64,000 nt of DNA from Symsagittifera roscoffensis (GCF_963678635.1 NC_087070.1:54786617-54850616); one strand, 5' to 3'. Positions 36,201 to 51,200 are shown, counted from the stretch's first letter. The notes: a model not told the origin generated them from the sequence alone. Program-made: numbers and translations.

Positions 36201-39200
36201 TGTAACACTTATTTTTAGAAAGCTGTGAACAATCTGCCGAAGTGATTCTGCAACGACTAATTTTCCAAATTGCAGCTTATGTTGCCAAACAAATAGGCAT
36301 CAATTTTACGAGTAACAAGACTGCTAGTAAATCAGGGCAAAGCTCTGAATGTTCCCACTGTTCATTAATTCATATCGAATAGTTTTTTTGGGAAAAGAAA
36401 ATATTGAAAGCCTATAAAATTTGGACAATATCAAAGTGTTAAGTTTTGAATCGTACAAAATTAATACGAAATTATTAATTAGCTACCTCAATTCAAATTG
36501 GAACGATTTTGTTGTGCGGGATACTTCGCCACGCATAAACAATTCGCGTTATGCTCTCAACATTATGAATAAATTCTTCAAAGCGCGCATAATTTAGTCC
36601 AAAATATGGCCAAGTTAGCCTTTTTCAAACCACCGAAAATTTACAAAAAATAACCGGAGGTAAATATCTTTTTAAATTTGAGCTCAGGAAGTCGATATCT
36701 TCAATGAGGTATGAACATTTTTTGCTTAAAACTATTATTTCGATCAGCGAAAATTGACTGAATCAAAAAACCACACCGAGCATAAATATTCCGTTTTCTT
36801 CGAAAGTCGGAAAAAATGTTGATTTCAAAATTTCATCGTTTGTTTAGAAGTTAATTTTAAAGGTTCAGAAATCGGATAAAAAGTCAAATCTAGATGTAAT
36901 TAGTTGAGTCGAGAAGACCAATTGAGTCCAAAACCATTTAAATATGTTCTTGTTGAGTTTTTTTTAAGTGTTCTTACCTCGGAAATTGTTTGGTAATAAA
37001 GTACGATTAAAACTTCTATATAAAATAATGTTTTCGAAATTTGCCGCTTTCGAGCAAAAAAAAACAGAGTCACTTCTGCTAGGTGCCGAACAAGGTTCAA
37101 CTTGATAGACCAATTACTGTGGTAATTAAAAGCGAATCTTTTTTTTCTTTGTTTCTTGTGGTGCATGAATAGTTTTGTTATTTGCAGAGCATCGGGCTGT
37201 TGTTGTTTTGCTACCATTCAGTGGAATCAATTCTCTTTTATGTTGATAACACTGTTGCGCGTCCCTATAATTTCATCGACTTAACAATCAAGGTGAAAAG
37301 ATTAAGGCGATCCTTTTTGACGAGATAAATCAAAGCAACGAACGTTGCATATCTGCTGCGGTCTAGATCTCAAGCTTTGATAAAAGAATTCGAGTTGTGA
37401 TGCTAGAGTTTGAAATTTGAATCTGTCCGCAGTATTGCGCTAAAACACTTTTACGATATCTTGCGGGCTTAAGTTTGCTTTTCTCAGTGGATTCTTTTTG
37501 AAGCAAGTTGTCGAATATGATCAAATATGGCTCAAAATAGTTCAAAAAGTTTTCATAACACAAACGGTTATTTGCGAGTAATGTTTGTCATTACATACGG
37601 TGCTTTTGGGTGTTGTAAACTTGAACTAATAGTAAAATTGTAAATGTGTTAGCAGGCTCTTCTTGAAAACAGGGATTCTTCATAAATTTGCGTCCTGGAT
37701 AATAAAAAACATTAAATTTCAGTTCATGCGTTGAAATAAGAGGCTCAACAAAATTCTTCTTTAGTTGTCGCTGCGACTCACAATGGGAACCATGTTTTGG
37801 AAGAAAATCAGCGCCCAAAATTATTTCAAAATACTTATGCGAAAAACAAAGATAACAAACCCACACTCATTCGAAACTGCCAGAGAATACTTTGCAAAAC
37901 TATCAAACCTTTGGAAAACTGTTTTTTGTTCAAATTTTCCTTTTCATTTTTTGTACATTTGGTCAATATTTCCCTTTAGTTTTCGTCAGGTAGTTTTGAG
38001 CAAAAACTTTGCCAATTATTGAGCTTAACATTTAGATTCGAACAACTTGAAAATTTGAGTCGACCATCGAACGGCGGCGTCGAACCTTTCTAGGTTTTTT
38101 CAAAGAAGCTCTGGTTTCAGCAAAATTGAGCACAAACATTCCGTTAATTACGTTACGAAAGTCGAAACAAAAATTGATTACCGCTTTCTAAATGCTTTCA
38201 AACTTGCAGTCTTGATAACTCAAACTAAAGAGATTAGACTAACGCAAGGATTAGCAGTCTTCAATGGCTACGCGTTGTGTCAATTCCTGTATAACCATTG
38301 TAACAACCGTTGGAAAAACGTAAGCAGCAGTTATCTCAATTGAAAAATTGATTAGCAAGTTACAAAAACAATTGTTTTGTTTCATTTGTTTAATTTCTGG
38401 GAAAGGTCCCCTATTGCAATAAACAGTAACGATTTTAGGGACGGAGAGAGAAAGAGAGAGGTTTGGGGCGTTTAAACTAACCAAGAAAGGCTCAAACCGT
38501 TGTTTTGTCCTATTTTTGTAAGAACATGTTTATAGTGTGATAGGAGAGCTCGTAAAACTACCAAGTTGGTCGAAAAATTCTTTTCGTTTGAAAAAAATTC
38601 CGCCTCTCGTTCGTTAAAAGCCTTGTTCCGCGCCTGAAATAAAAAAAACTCCCAAGATGTTTTTCTAGCTTCTCACATGCGCGAAAGCAAGTGTCTTGTT
38701 ATTGGGAACTGGAATATTTTTTCCCGTAACCAATTTTCCATAAAAATCTGTAAAAAAATGAGCTTGATAAGTTATTGCACATCATTGACTTTGATTTTTG
38801 CTGCGCTTTCAGTACATTTGTAAGTAGCTGCAAGTTTTGTTGTTTTACTCCTTTGTTTTTCAATTTCTAACCTTAATTTTGTTAAAATACCAGCCCTCAG
38901 AAAATTTTACTTTTTAAAATTTTTTCAATTAAAACCCTGTTTTTACTTATAGATTCGGCTATTGCTTTTTAGGCTCGGTCAACTTATTTTCTGCTATTAA
39001 GGGCATAATTTGATAATATTAAAAATATTTTTGATTGGTTGTGATATAAGAGGACAAAATTGTTTTAGGGCAATCTATTGTGTTCGGCTTGGTGAATGAC
39101 TAACTTTTTTGTCAACTGGTTGGCCGCTCGGTAAAAAAAACAAAAAATTTCCAATTTTGTGCTTGGGTTTTTCGACTGTTTTTCTAAATTTATTTGTTTT

Positions 39201-42200
39201 TCAGTTTGACCGATTAAATTAAATTTTTATCAAAATATTTTACGACTTTAAGAATTCCGTCCCATTTTCAATTCACCAGTTTGTTGAATGAAGTACTTGA
39301 CAATATTGTTGGGCGTCCCTGTATTTTCATCGACTTAACAAACAAGGTAAAGCAGTAAAGCGACTACTTTTGACGAGATATATCAAAGCAACGTATTTCA
39401 CATAGCTGGATTGATGAAATGTCCTTGGTGAATGTTTTTGAATTCTGGTGAGGTCTAAATCTCAAGCTTTGATAAAAGAATTTGGGAGCAGTGGTGAAGT
39501 GGTTATTGTCTCCGCCTCTCAATCCGAAGGTCGGATGTTCGAGGCCCACCATGATCCGTGCTCGTTGCTTGAGGGTGAGGCAACATTACCCAGCCCAGAA
39601 AAATAACCAAAAAAATTGCATGTAGTTCTTAAGCAGGGGCACAACAGCGGTTCGCCGTGATGAGCTGTACAGCTCGTATGTTGGTCCTATCCCTCGTGGA
39701 TAAATGATCTTAAATCTTAAATTTGAGTTGTGATCCTAGAATTTGTGTTTTGAATGCTGAGTTTGAACCTGGCCGCAGTGTTGCGCTAAAACTCTCTTAC
39801 GATATCTCTTAAGCTTGCCTTTCTCGCAGAGCTTTTTTGTAAAACAATCTTTCAAATGAGACCAAAGTGCCCTCCAAATAAATTTAAAAATTTTCGAACT
39901 CAAAATTTATTGTAACTGAATTTGTTTTCGGGGTGGTAAACCAAATTGGAATATCTGGGCGGCGTGGAATAATTGAAAAATAAGCTTCAATAACTCCACT
40001 TTTCCAATCAAAAATCATCAACCTACTTATTTCAAGTTTTCTAGCTAAGGATTTTTCTATTGGTTAAGTTTTTCCCTGTTTCATAACAAAAGCCCAATAG
40101 CAAGAAGGAAAAAATTTAGACTAGTTTGTGACTAGTTTGAGCACTTAAATGGGCTGATTCATCTTGTTTTTTTTCCGCGATGACTTTGTGATTCATACAC
40201 ATTCCTCTTTTCTGGTTCTCAAGGTAACCAATAAAATATTTTAGAATTCCTCCGCTTTTGAGAAGATTTTGTTGAAGAAAAGTCACTAGAGAAAACAAAA
40301 TGATGACAAGCTACCAATTATTCAAATTCAGGTCGATTTCTCAATTAGTTTTTAATTTGAGTCAGTGTTCTTAGTAGTTTAAGTTCGGAGACTTACAAGC
40401 ATTTGGAATTAGGTCCGCATTGCGGAATCCAATGCGAAACGTATAGTTTTTTTTCCTGGCGCTTGTCTCAAAGAAGTTAAGAAACGTTCAAATCAGAATT
40501 GTTTTTTTTTTCCGTTTGATTCTTTTATTACCGTCTTTTACAATTGCATGCTCTTTAGCTGTTTAAATGCTGAAAACTGTTGTTTTGCTCGCAAGCAACG
40601 AATGAACATTGATCATAAGAAACCTTTCACTTTTTGACTGAAGACGGAAAACTAAGTCTAACGTAGCTGTTTTACTATCCCTCATTTTTTACTGATTTGG
40701 TTTTTTAGTGAAATTGAGTTTCTTTAAATTTGAACTCATTTGAGAAGCCCCAATGTTCCTTCTTTTCTTTAAGAACAAATAAAAAAAACTTTTGAATGTG
40801 AAATTGAAGGACTAAACAAAAAAAAAACTGATTTTTCCGGTTTATTCCTTCTCAAACTACAAAGGAAGATGTTTGAAGTCTTGTATTCTAATATAAAGAC
40901 CAACAGACTGGTGTAATCCAATTTGGAACGCACTCATCCGCCACTTACGCGTGTTCTAAGAACGCAAAATTTGAGCATTTTCCCCCAAATTGGCCAAATT
41001 AGCCAAATTAGCCATTTTTAAACCCATAACTTTACAAACAATAATCACAGGTAAAACTACTTTTTGATTTAAGCTCCAAACAACAGTAAGTTTCAGATGG
41101 TATAGAAATTCAGTCAAAATGCTTAGTTGAACAGTCAAAAAACCACTCAAGCATGAAAATTTCTCATTTTTCTAGGAAGATATGAACAAAACTTTCTGCA
41201 GATTAGAGTTACTCGCTTTAGATGTGCAGAATATGGAGAAAAATAGATAATCGAAAGTAGATTTGCAAATAATTCGAGTATGTTACTGAATTCAACTGAG
41301 AACAGTTAATCTCCTGTTTTTGAATTCTGCAATGTATTATTTTTGCTAAGAACTGATATACTTACTTATAAAAATCCATTGAGCACCGAAACATCTCGGT
41401 TTTGAAATAAGCTTCGAAATGTGAGTCATTTGGGTTAGGTCTGAAAAAGTCAAATAACTACAAAGTCTCAATTACTTATATGAAAACTAAAAAGCCCTGT
41501 TAATTGGAATAAGAATAGGTTATGATTTCGTAGGATTTTATTAAACTAGTTATTAAGAGTCGATAAACGTAGTTCAGACTTTTATATAGATCGCGATATT
41601 TTTTTCGTTAATTTTTTCAGGAAAAATCATAAAAGTTATTCAGGCTCAATTTTTTTTTGTGGCCTTGCCCTTGATTTTTTTTCACATTCTGTTCTTTTTT
41701 TTTGTTAAAAGGAGGGCAAATTCCACTATTGAACTGCAAAAGCGTAAAAATAAAAACAATCGTTTCGAAATTGAAATTCAATAATTTTTTAGTTTTAGAC
41801 TTCAATGAAAATTTTAGCTATTGAGCCAGCTTTCTCAAATTGGTTTAGTTTTATCAAAAAATTATTACTCATAAACTGTTCTGGAAATTCAAAGAGCTTT
41901 AAGGACATCTATTTTTTTCTTTGAATTTTGTAAATTGAAGTTTTTTCAAAAAAGTAAATCAGTAGTTTTTGGCTTATTTGCATTCATTCACTTTTTTCAA
42001 ACGGCCTAATGGCTCTTTTTTAATTGTGTTTCTCAGATTCTAAGAGGATTAACCGAAAACTGAGCAGTGTGTATGATGGTCAGTTGCGTGTTTTTTGTTT
42101 CTAAAACTGAGTTTTTTGTTGAGCTAAGCTCACTAAAGCGACTCAAGGCCTATTTTCGTGTAGCACTTCCTGTTGGTATTACTATTTTAGCCCACATTAC

Positions 42201-45200
42201 CCGTGTTGAAGTTAATCTGAGGCTAGCGATCAAGTGAGAGTTCGCTTTTTTGCACACTACCAATGCCATGGCACGTAGTCAAAAGTACAAGCTGAAGGTC
42301 GGAAGATTTTCCAATGAAGACATCAGAAACAAAAATTTCCACTTTTAAATTTTTTACAATAATGTTTTGTACTTTATCGACGTTGATTTACTCTCAATTG
42401 TTATTTTCCGACAAAAAAGTGCTTTTGTAATAGACTTCAAGCGTAAAAGAACGAATTCAAATTGTAAAATACCCAGTACTGATTTTTATTCGTAAATTTC
42501 GTTAGAAAATACCTAATAATCAACTAATTACACCTAACTAAGTTAGATGCGAGCTAGATCTGTTGATATGTGTAGGTATTTTTATAGCAAATATGCATTT
42601 TCTTCCGCCTTAATTTTTAAAAAGTTTTTGTCGGCCTTAAAATAATGCCTTAAAGTATAAGCAAATAATTGGCAAGGGCGTTGGTTTCTTATTAGAGGTT
42701 TCTGAAGTTTTTATTGTTTCTACAGTTTTTTTTTCTTGGAAGATAAATCACCCCGATGAAAATTATTACGATCCAATTAATTATCCTCGCACACATATGC
42801 TAACTGTTAGAGTCTGCCTATCCTGTATAATGGACTAATCCAACCGTTAATAGCTCATTAAAATCTCTGATTATTGTCTATGATTCAATGAAAATCATGG
42901 ATTCAGTCAGTTTAGAAATAAAAGAGAATATGAGAATTTAGGCGTGATCTTCAATCATATCGGACTTTTTTGTTTCAGAAAGAAAAAGATCAAGTGATGA
43001 AAACCAGCTTGTGGCTTGAACAGGTAAGAAAAAAGAAGCTACTCAGAGAACAACAAGGTCCTCACCGGGTTCAAGGTATTTAACTAGTTCACATGTAAAG
43101 GATGAATGACAGGTGCTCGATCGTTAAATTAATAAATTGAGGATTCTTACGAACTGAACTATCGTCTAAAAAACTGTAAAGGTTCTTTTTTCTTATGTGG
43201 ATTTTTCCATTGTGCTCCACATGCGAGCTTAAAAAAAAATTGGATGCATTGCTTAGATAAACTTTCTTTAAAAGCAGTTTTGAGTTAATTTGGTACTACG
43301 TTTAAACTTTCAGCCCATAAGAAACGAGCATTTTACGCCCATAATCGAGGACAATAAGCCGACGTGACTTCAAACCGAAGGGAAAACACTAAATTTCCAA
43401 CTGTTAGATTTCAGCTTTGAAAAACGAATCAAGTTTTGGCCATAATAGTTTTTGGTAACGATGTTCAATTTGTGGCAGGCGCGGATCTAGTAATTTCTCG
43501 AGGAGGGGGATCTTCAAAAGTTTTTGAAAGTTTTGTCGACCTCTTTTTGTTTTAGGAAACTAAATTGATTTTTGAGCTCTCCCAAATCACAATAAAGACC
43601 CTAATGTGACAAAATTATCTGCGCCGCAGGCAAATTTTTGATTAAAAAAAAACAGGCCAAAAAGGGCGTTTTTATGCACTTTTTGGACAAATTCGACAAA
43701 AAATTGCGTTCTTTCGGCGCGCGCTCCCTCCCTTAAATTAGAATGGATTGGCACCTAAAGCGCCTTATAAAAAATTTTAAGGTCAGTCAGCCAAAAATGG
43801 ATATCTCTAAACAGTACAGAGGGGGACCCTTTGGGTCGGCAAGGGGTCTAATTCCTGAGGAAAGGTGTCAGCCCCCCCTAATTCCGCTACTGTTTTGAGG
43901 ACAGCATCTTCTAGTTACATCAGCCAGATTTTGAAGTGTAAACGTTTATGAGAGATGAAAACTTCTTCAACAATGTTCATTTTCTGGCGCAGAGACAATT
44001 CAGCCGCAGACAATTCAGCCAACTTTGAATACAAACAATTCAACTAAAACAACTCAGACAATTCAGCCGAAGACAATTCGACCAACATAAAATAACAAGA
44101 GTAGATCAAAGAAATAATTAAGTTTTTTAACTTGATTAGAGTCAGAAGGCTTTCATCACTTTAACAATAAAATTTGAAACAAAAAATAAAAAATATCAAA
44201 AATCAAAAAATTTTGCTGAGCAAAAAGTCTTAGAATATATGTAAATTGAAGGTACAAAACTTTATATACTTCTGTATAAGGTCTCGATTGTAATTATTTG
44301 CGTTTTGCACGAGTTTTTCATTGGCGATTGAATTTTTGGGCTTCGATTTTTTTATGATATCACCGGCCGTCAGTCTCTCTACGTTAAATTTGGCACTTTT
44401 TGTTTCATCTTCGAAATGGGTGATGAGCTTGGCGAGGGCTGGGTGTTTTGTCGGCAAAAAGTTTTCAAAGCTGCCATTCCATGCCTCCAATGTTTTATTT
44501 GTACGAGGTTCTCCGCTGAACACCCTATTAAAAACGTTCCAATCGGCATGGTTTGACGAGTCTGTTTCTTCGACGAGCACCAATATAAATGTCTTCAAAG
44601 TAGTCCGCTAGACTCTGAAAATCTTCTGAAGGATCCTTATTTTGCAGCTCTTCAATTGCGAAAGTTACATTGTCAAAGGGAACGAGTGCCAAGCAAATCT
44701 TTTGTTTGAGATTTAGTCGAAACTTGTCACCGTCCAGGTACTTGCTTGCAAATCCATGATTTTGTACATTGTGCCGTACTGCCTGGCCCAAGTGGAAAAA
44801 TAACAAAATTGAAATTTGTATCAGGCGGCATTGTTTCAATGGCGTTGCAAACAGCGGCCTCAAAATCAAAATCTACTTTTTCCGATTTGCTTTAAGCAGC
44901 CGAAAACTTTTTCATATGTGTGTTCTGTCTTGCTGGGCAACAGAGCGAACACTATGGGTGTAAGATTGTTTTCGATCACACCATTTATGGTATAAACTTG
45001 GTAGAAGACATCTGGTGCCACGAAAAACTTTCCGTCGCAATAAAAAATTTCTTACTGAGAAAAAAAATCGAGGGCAGGCAATGTTGCAAATACCAAAAAT
45101 TGATTGTCTGACTTACCAGAATCGAAATATAAGAACGTGTCACTGCTGTGTGTAAATTTGAGAGGCTCAGGAGTTTAATCGTTGCTCTCAAAGGTTTTTG

Positions 45201-48200
45201 GCTTTTGTGTTGTTTCTAAAGCTTGCTGCCTTATTCGGTTTATATCGAAGAGATGCTGAGTAACTCGGTTTTGTCGGCTCTGCATAAAGAGGCAAGTCAG
45301 TTTAGGCGTTAAAAACAATATGTCGGGGAATGTTACCAGTGCTTAGAGCTTTTTCTTGAACTTCTTTAGCAAGTTTCTCAATTTGAATTTTGAGTTTTTT
45401 GCCGTTTCTCCAAATACAAACTATTTGTCCTCATACAACGTTGAATATGTAAATGAATCAACTAAGTTCAAATGCAGGCTTTAGTCTCAGTTTTAGTTTC
45501 TGGTTTGGCAATGTTTCAACCGCAATTAGTTTATCTTTCAAAGAAGTTTACTAACCAAATTTCCCGTTAGGCGATTGCACCCTCCCCCGCCTAAGGCACG
45601 ATAAGATATCAGCGTAACTGTGTGGCCAGTACGTGGGAGGGATAGTCAACCCTTTAAACGATATCCTTTTTGATCGCATGTAAGTTTCTCAATAATTTCG
45701 GGTCTGCTTTCCTGTAAATTGGTTTGTTTTTAAGTATTGCGCACTTCTTTGTTGAGTTTGATTTTTACTTAGCCACTACTCTAAATTTGAAAACACTGTG
45801 GTCTGCATAAAAATCTAATATTTTAAGATAATTTTTGAGTTTGTGAATTTTGTTCGGTTCACATGCATTTGAAAGGAATTATTTATAATTCGTCTAATTT
45901 TTTCGCATGTGAAAAGATTGCACGTTTCAAAATTTAAAACTGTCTGATAAGTCTTGGGCCGAATTGTCTCACTCATTTTGATTAAATTGTGTAACTTTGA
46001 AATTGGCTATGTTTGTCATCAAAATGTCTGCACAAGCATTTTTTTTAGCAATCATTAACATTATTTAAAGTTTCTAAATAAATGAAAAAGTCAATAATTG
46101 GAAAATTCATAAAAACTAAAAATTCTTTAATGAATTTCCAAATTAATTAAAAGTTTTGACCTATAGTGAAAGTTTTTGCGATGTGGCTGAAAATTCCGTC
46201 GGCCTCATGTCCAGCATTCATTTCATATTTGAGCAAACTTGAATTTAAATTGCCAGTGAACTCACAAATACACATTAATGTTCTGGTTACCGTCCTTACA
46301 AAGTGTAGCTTACGAAACTTGGTATGTCTGAGATGCTAATTGTGTGATCGCCTTTTTGCTGTTCCGATTTTCCCTGTAGAGGTGGGAAGAAACCACGGCT
46401 TAGAATTTTTAACAAGGTAGAGAGGAGACATGATGGTTTTTTGAAACCCTTCTGGTAATGAAAACCAAAAATTTTCTCTTTTAGTGTGAGAAAAAACGTT
46501 TCAAAAATTTAAAACGGTCTTATAAGTCTTGGGCCGAATTGTCTCACTCATTTTGATTAAATTGTCTAAATTTGAAATTGGCTATATTTGTCATCAAAAT
46601 GTCTGCACGCGCATTTTTTGTAGCAATCATTAATATTATTTAAAGTTTCAAAATATATGAAAAAGTCAATAATTGGAAAATTCATAAAAACTAAAAATTC
46701 TTTAATGATTTTCCAAATTAATTAAAAGTTTTGACCTTTAGTGAAAGTTTTTGCGATGTGGCTGAAAATTCCGTCGGCTTCATCTCCAGCACTCATTTCA
46801 CATTTGAGCAAACTTGAATTTAAATTGCCAGTGAACTCACAATTACACAGTAATGTTCTGGTTACCGTCCTTACAAAGTGTAGCTTACGAAACTTGGTAT
46901 GTCTGAGATGCTAATTGTGTGATCGCCTTTTTGCTGTTCCGATTATCCCTGTAGAGGTGGGAAGAAACCACGGCTTAGGGTTTTTAACAAGGTAGAGAGG
47001 AGACATGATGGTATTTTGAAACCCTTCTGGTAATGAAAACCAAAATGTTTCTCTTTTAGTGTGAGAAAAAACGTCTGCATTTTTTTGACATGACAGCAAC
47101 TCCTCAAAAAGCCCAAAAACAGACATTGTACTGGACTTTTGGACAACCTAATGAATTTTTCTCCTATCATAAGCTATTATCATTTTTAAAAAAGTATTAA
47201 AATCCATTATAATCGATCATAATGCATTTTTGTTTTCAATATAACCGATTATGTTTTGTACATGAAATCCATAAAAAAATCATCGATTAATTGCATAGGT
47301 ATTTACTCTACTTTCTGCATTTTCTGTAGAACTCGAACCCGAACGAATATCCCCTCCCCCTGCTGCTCCCCCTCTGTTGTTCACCCCCCGCTACGCGCCA
47401 CCACCCCCCCTCCCCCAAGTCTTTCACCAAAAACCTGCGTCAACATCCTCCTCTAACACGTTTAACCCCCTCCCCCGTGTTTAAACCCACGCCCACGCGT
47501 TTCGCAGGTTTTCTTCTCTGTTGAGATATTTCACGTGGTATTCGAAAAAAAATTATTAAAAATTTTTGTGATAAATACATCATAAATGACAAAAAGCTTT
47601 TCATACCAATTTCATTATGGGAAATATTTGTCATACACTTCCAATATATGGAAAAATGGTTATCCTATTTTTATAATGAAAAAATGCTTATCATACAGTT
47701 TCATATATAAAAAAACGCTCACCGTAGAGTTTTCACAATTTTTGTTCATATGGAATTGTACGAAATTGCATGACAAGCATTTTCCATAGACAAAACTTGT
47801 AGGATATGCATTTTGGACAACACGGGAAGGCTGTAAATTGTTTTAAAATAGAAAACTCAGAAGAAATGATTATTTTACTATCTACGGCATACATACAGTT
47901 TTTCCCCATTTAACTTTCAGACTCTATAAAAAGTCAAAGATTAACACACTCAATTACTTTTCAATCTAATCTAATAGTCAGCTTGATGGTTGTTTCATGT
48001 TAATTGACAGATTGATTCTCTGTCACACAACAGGAGCTAAGGAAAGAAGGGTAAATTTAGCCCAAATGGACTCGAATAGTTTTAATCTCTCCTAATTGCC
48101 TGAACAAAAGTTAAAAGTTCTTGTATACTACCTCAGTTTGGATCTATTTAAAAACCCACTCACTCTCCATGGTACTTACTAATGACTTTTCTTCTCTCTA

Positions 48201-51200
48201 AAAACAACTTTTATGATCGTCCAAACAAGGCATCATTTTTTTAAATAAATTTTTAATTAAATCTATTGTTGTTTCAATTTAGGATCTTTTTAGTTTTTGG
48301 GAATTCTGTTGCATTCTGTTGCACATGCATTCTGATTGGTCGAAAAGTCTGCTTATTTTGCTGAATGAACTACTTAAGAATATCTTCCCCTTTCTTAAAC
48401 CCCAACCCCCCTTTTCTCGCACACTACTAGAATATTCAAGATATGGATGGAGAGTTTTTGCCAGATTATATTAGTAGGGTGCTAAAAAATTTTATCAAAA
48501 AGACAAGTGAACACTAAGTTCAGTAGAACCTGATAAGTTTGATCTTCAATGGGGGTTTGTATATAGATTGTCAAGTAGATCCCTCAGTTTTTTTCTTTTT
48601 CTGGCGTTACGAGTACTAGACTAGGTTTAAAATAAATTAGCACGAAGTATAAAAAAAGTAGTGGACCGAAATCTCTCCAACCATATCTTTCTGGTGAAAA
48701 AAGCAAAGATTTGTTATCCTATGTTACCTAGCAGCAAGTAAACATTAATTGGATACCAATATAGAACTATGAAACATTACTTACCTTCCTCTCTTGAAAT
48801 GGGTAGTAGGGCTGGGAGCGGTTAACCGGTTGAACTCTATCGGTTAACTGGTTAGCCGATAATTGATAACCGATATGTAACCGAAGATTAAAAAATGAAT
48901 CAATGAACAAAATCAAAATCATAGGACCATTTTCTGGCAAAAGAGGCATCCGTTTTTTGCGGAAAATCAATCCGAGTCACGAAAAAAGTCTTTCGGCTGT
49001 CGAAATAGGTTTTGGTGAGTCATCAGTTATTGTCATCGGTTAAAAATTTGCTTAACCGGTTACTCGGTTAACAGCTTTTGACCGGTTAACCCGTTAACCG
49101 ATCCCAGCCCTAATGGGTAGTGCTGACGGAAGAAGAGTGGGTTGATTTCAAACAAGATCACAAATGAGCAGTGGCTTCCGCAGATATTTTGGTTTTTTGT
49201 TGGAAAAACCGAAAGGGAAAAAAACCAACCCCCTTTTCCTCGCACGCCACTGGAGTATATCATTATACGGATGCAGAAACTTTGCAAGATTGTATTAGTG
49301 GGCTGGTAAAGAGTTTTCTCAAAGAGAAAACCAAGTCCAGCGTAACCTGATCAATTTGATCTTCAATTAGGGTATAACGCAAAAAATTTTAGCGCAAAAA
49401 AAATAAATTAACTTGCAAAAAAGCAACATTGCTCAACAATACCCTCTGGCAATGCGTTTTTCGGTTTGGATTTTGTGTTTTTCATTTTCCAATATCTGAG
49501 TTTAACTGCCTGAAAATTCAATAATTTTGCTATTATTTTCATGATTACGACTATTATTAAAACTAAAATCATTATTGCGCTGGCAATTGGCAAGCGTTAT
49601 CAATTTGAAACTTGTTTGTTATTACGTTCCCGATTAGAAAGCATTATCAAATCGGAGCACAGAATTTTTCTGATTAGCAACTTACTTTACAAAATCTTAT
49701 TATATTAGTTGAGCTGCAGTGCTGCTTACATGCCCGGGTTGACCTCCATAGACCAAAAATGCTAATCATACAATTCCATAAACTAAGTTTATGAAAAAAT
49801 ACTAATCATACAAATTTCATACATTTTGCTAAAATGGTGTCGTCGAATTTTCAAAAAACGTTTCTCTTGTTTTGGCATAAAATTCGCGGTGTATCGTACT
49901 ACATAAAAAAGAAAAAGTTTTTGTCAAAAAATGCTTATCATACAATTTCTATGTTTTTGAAAATGCCCCCAAATTATTTTTGTGTTTTTGAACCGCAAAT
50001 TGTTTTTCGTACTCAAACAAACATTTAAAAAAATTTTTTTGTGTGTATAACGTAGTCCTGGATATACTAATATTGGATTTTTTTTCCTTTTCTCTTCATA
50101 ATTTTTTTTTCATAAACGCTAAAAAATTTCTCTTTTTTTGTATGACATGTTTTTCTATGCCTTGATCAATGTCTGGTATTTTAAAAATCAAATTTTAGAA
50201 ATAATCTTCTTTGAAAATTTTTGCCAAAACTTAAAAGTTCGTTACTTTTGTTATAGTATTTGTGTGAGACAGGATTAAAACATTTCAGGCTGTTTCCAAT
50301 GCATTTTTAATGCGAGACGGCGAAACCTTTGTTTACTACGTTTGAGTAACCAAGGTTTTTGTCATTTGTGTTCGGTTACGAACACAACCAAAACATTTTG
50401 AGAAATTTAAAGGTAAAAAATGTAGGATTAACATTTTTCCATATATGAAAATTGTATGACTAGCATTTTTCGTCAACCCGGGTGCTCAGTTTCCTGAAAA
50501 TTGAAGTTGAACTACTGGCTACGAATGCTGGCAATATCTAGAGTTCTAACCATTGTTAGTACAAATGTAGAAAGTCGGCATTTTTTGCTGAGGATTCAAG
50601 CTGAATTGAGTTTACCATCTTTTAAGTTCTGCATACCTACCATTTGTGGTACCCCCGGGTTGACCTCCAAAGACCAAAAATGCTAGTCACTGAATTCCAT
50701 AAACTGAGTCTATGCAAAAAAAACTAGTCATAAAAGTTTCATAAAATTTGCTAAAATTGTGTCATTCCATCAAATTTTGACAGAACATCTTGTTTTGGAA
50801 TTAAAACTGGTTTATTGTCATAAAAAAAACTGAACCAGTTTTGTTCAAAAAATTGATAGTCATACATTTTTCATATTTGAAATTTTATGACAAGCATTTT
50901 TTTGATTGAAAGTTTTTCTTAACTTCAAATTGAATTTTGTCCTCGAACAAATGTTTTCCAATTTTTTTTTGCATTTAATTTGTTGTTCACATAGCGTAAT
51001 CCTGGACAAGCACAAAAAAATTTTTTTCGTTTCTCTGGATCACTATTTTTAAAAACGCTTAAAATGCCTATTTCTTTTGTATGGCAGATTTATGTATGCT
51101 TTGATTAACGCCTCATTATTTAAAAACCCTTTTTTTTTTAAAATGATCATCTTTGAAGTTTGCCAAAAATTAAAATTTTGATAGTTTCACTTCTTTGTAT

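Larger units (their letters stand above)
35241..42978. other. Intron 2, second part, dispersed repeats
   Basis: No host gene is recognised. It holds the hairpin repeat at 36317-36390, two copies of a GCGTCCCT-starting repeat (37247-37540, 39298-39875), a SINE inside the second one, a GCGTAAGC-type repeat near 40910-41060, and a family member at 41555-41935. It ends with the acceptor TTGTTTCAG at 42978. Confidence 0.5.

Noticed and set aside
39484-39560. A functional tRNA gene at the head of the SINE.
   Set aside because: Boxes A and B are present but acceptor and anticodon stems do not pair properly, and the sequence continues into a SINE body with a target duplication.
47256-47456. A Pro/Ser-rich open frame in the C-rich stretch.
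   Set aside because: Low-complexity pyrimidine sequence gives such frames by chance.
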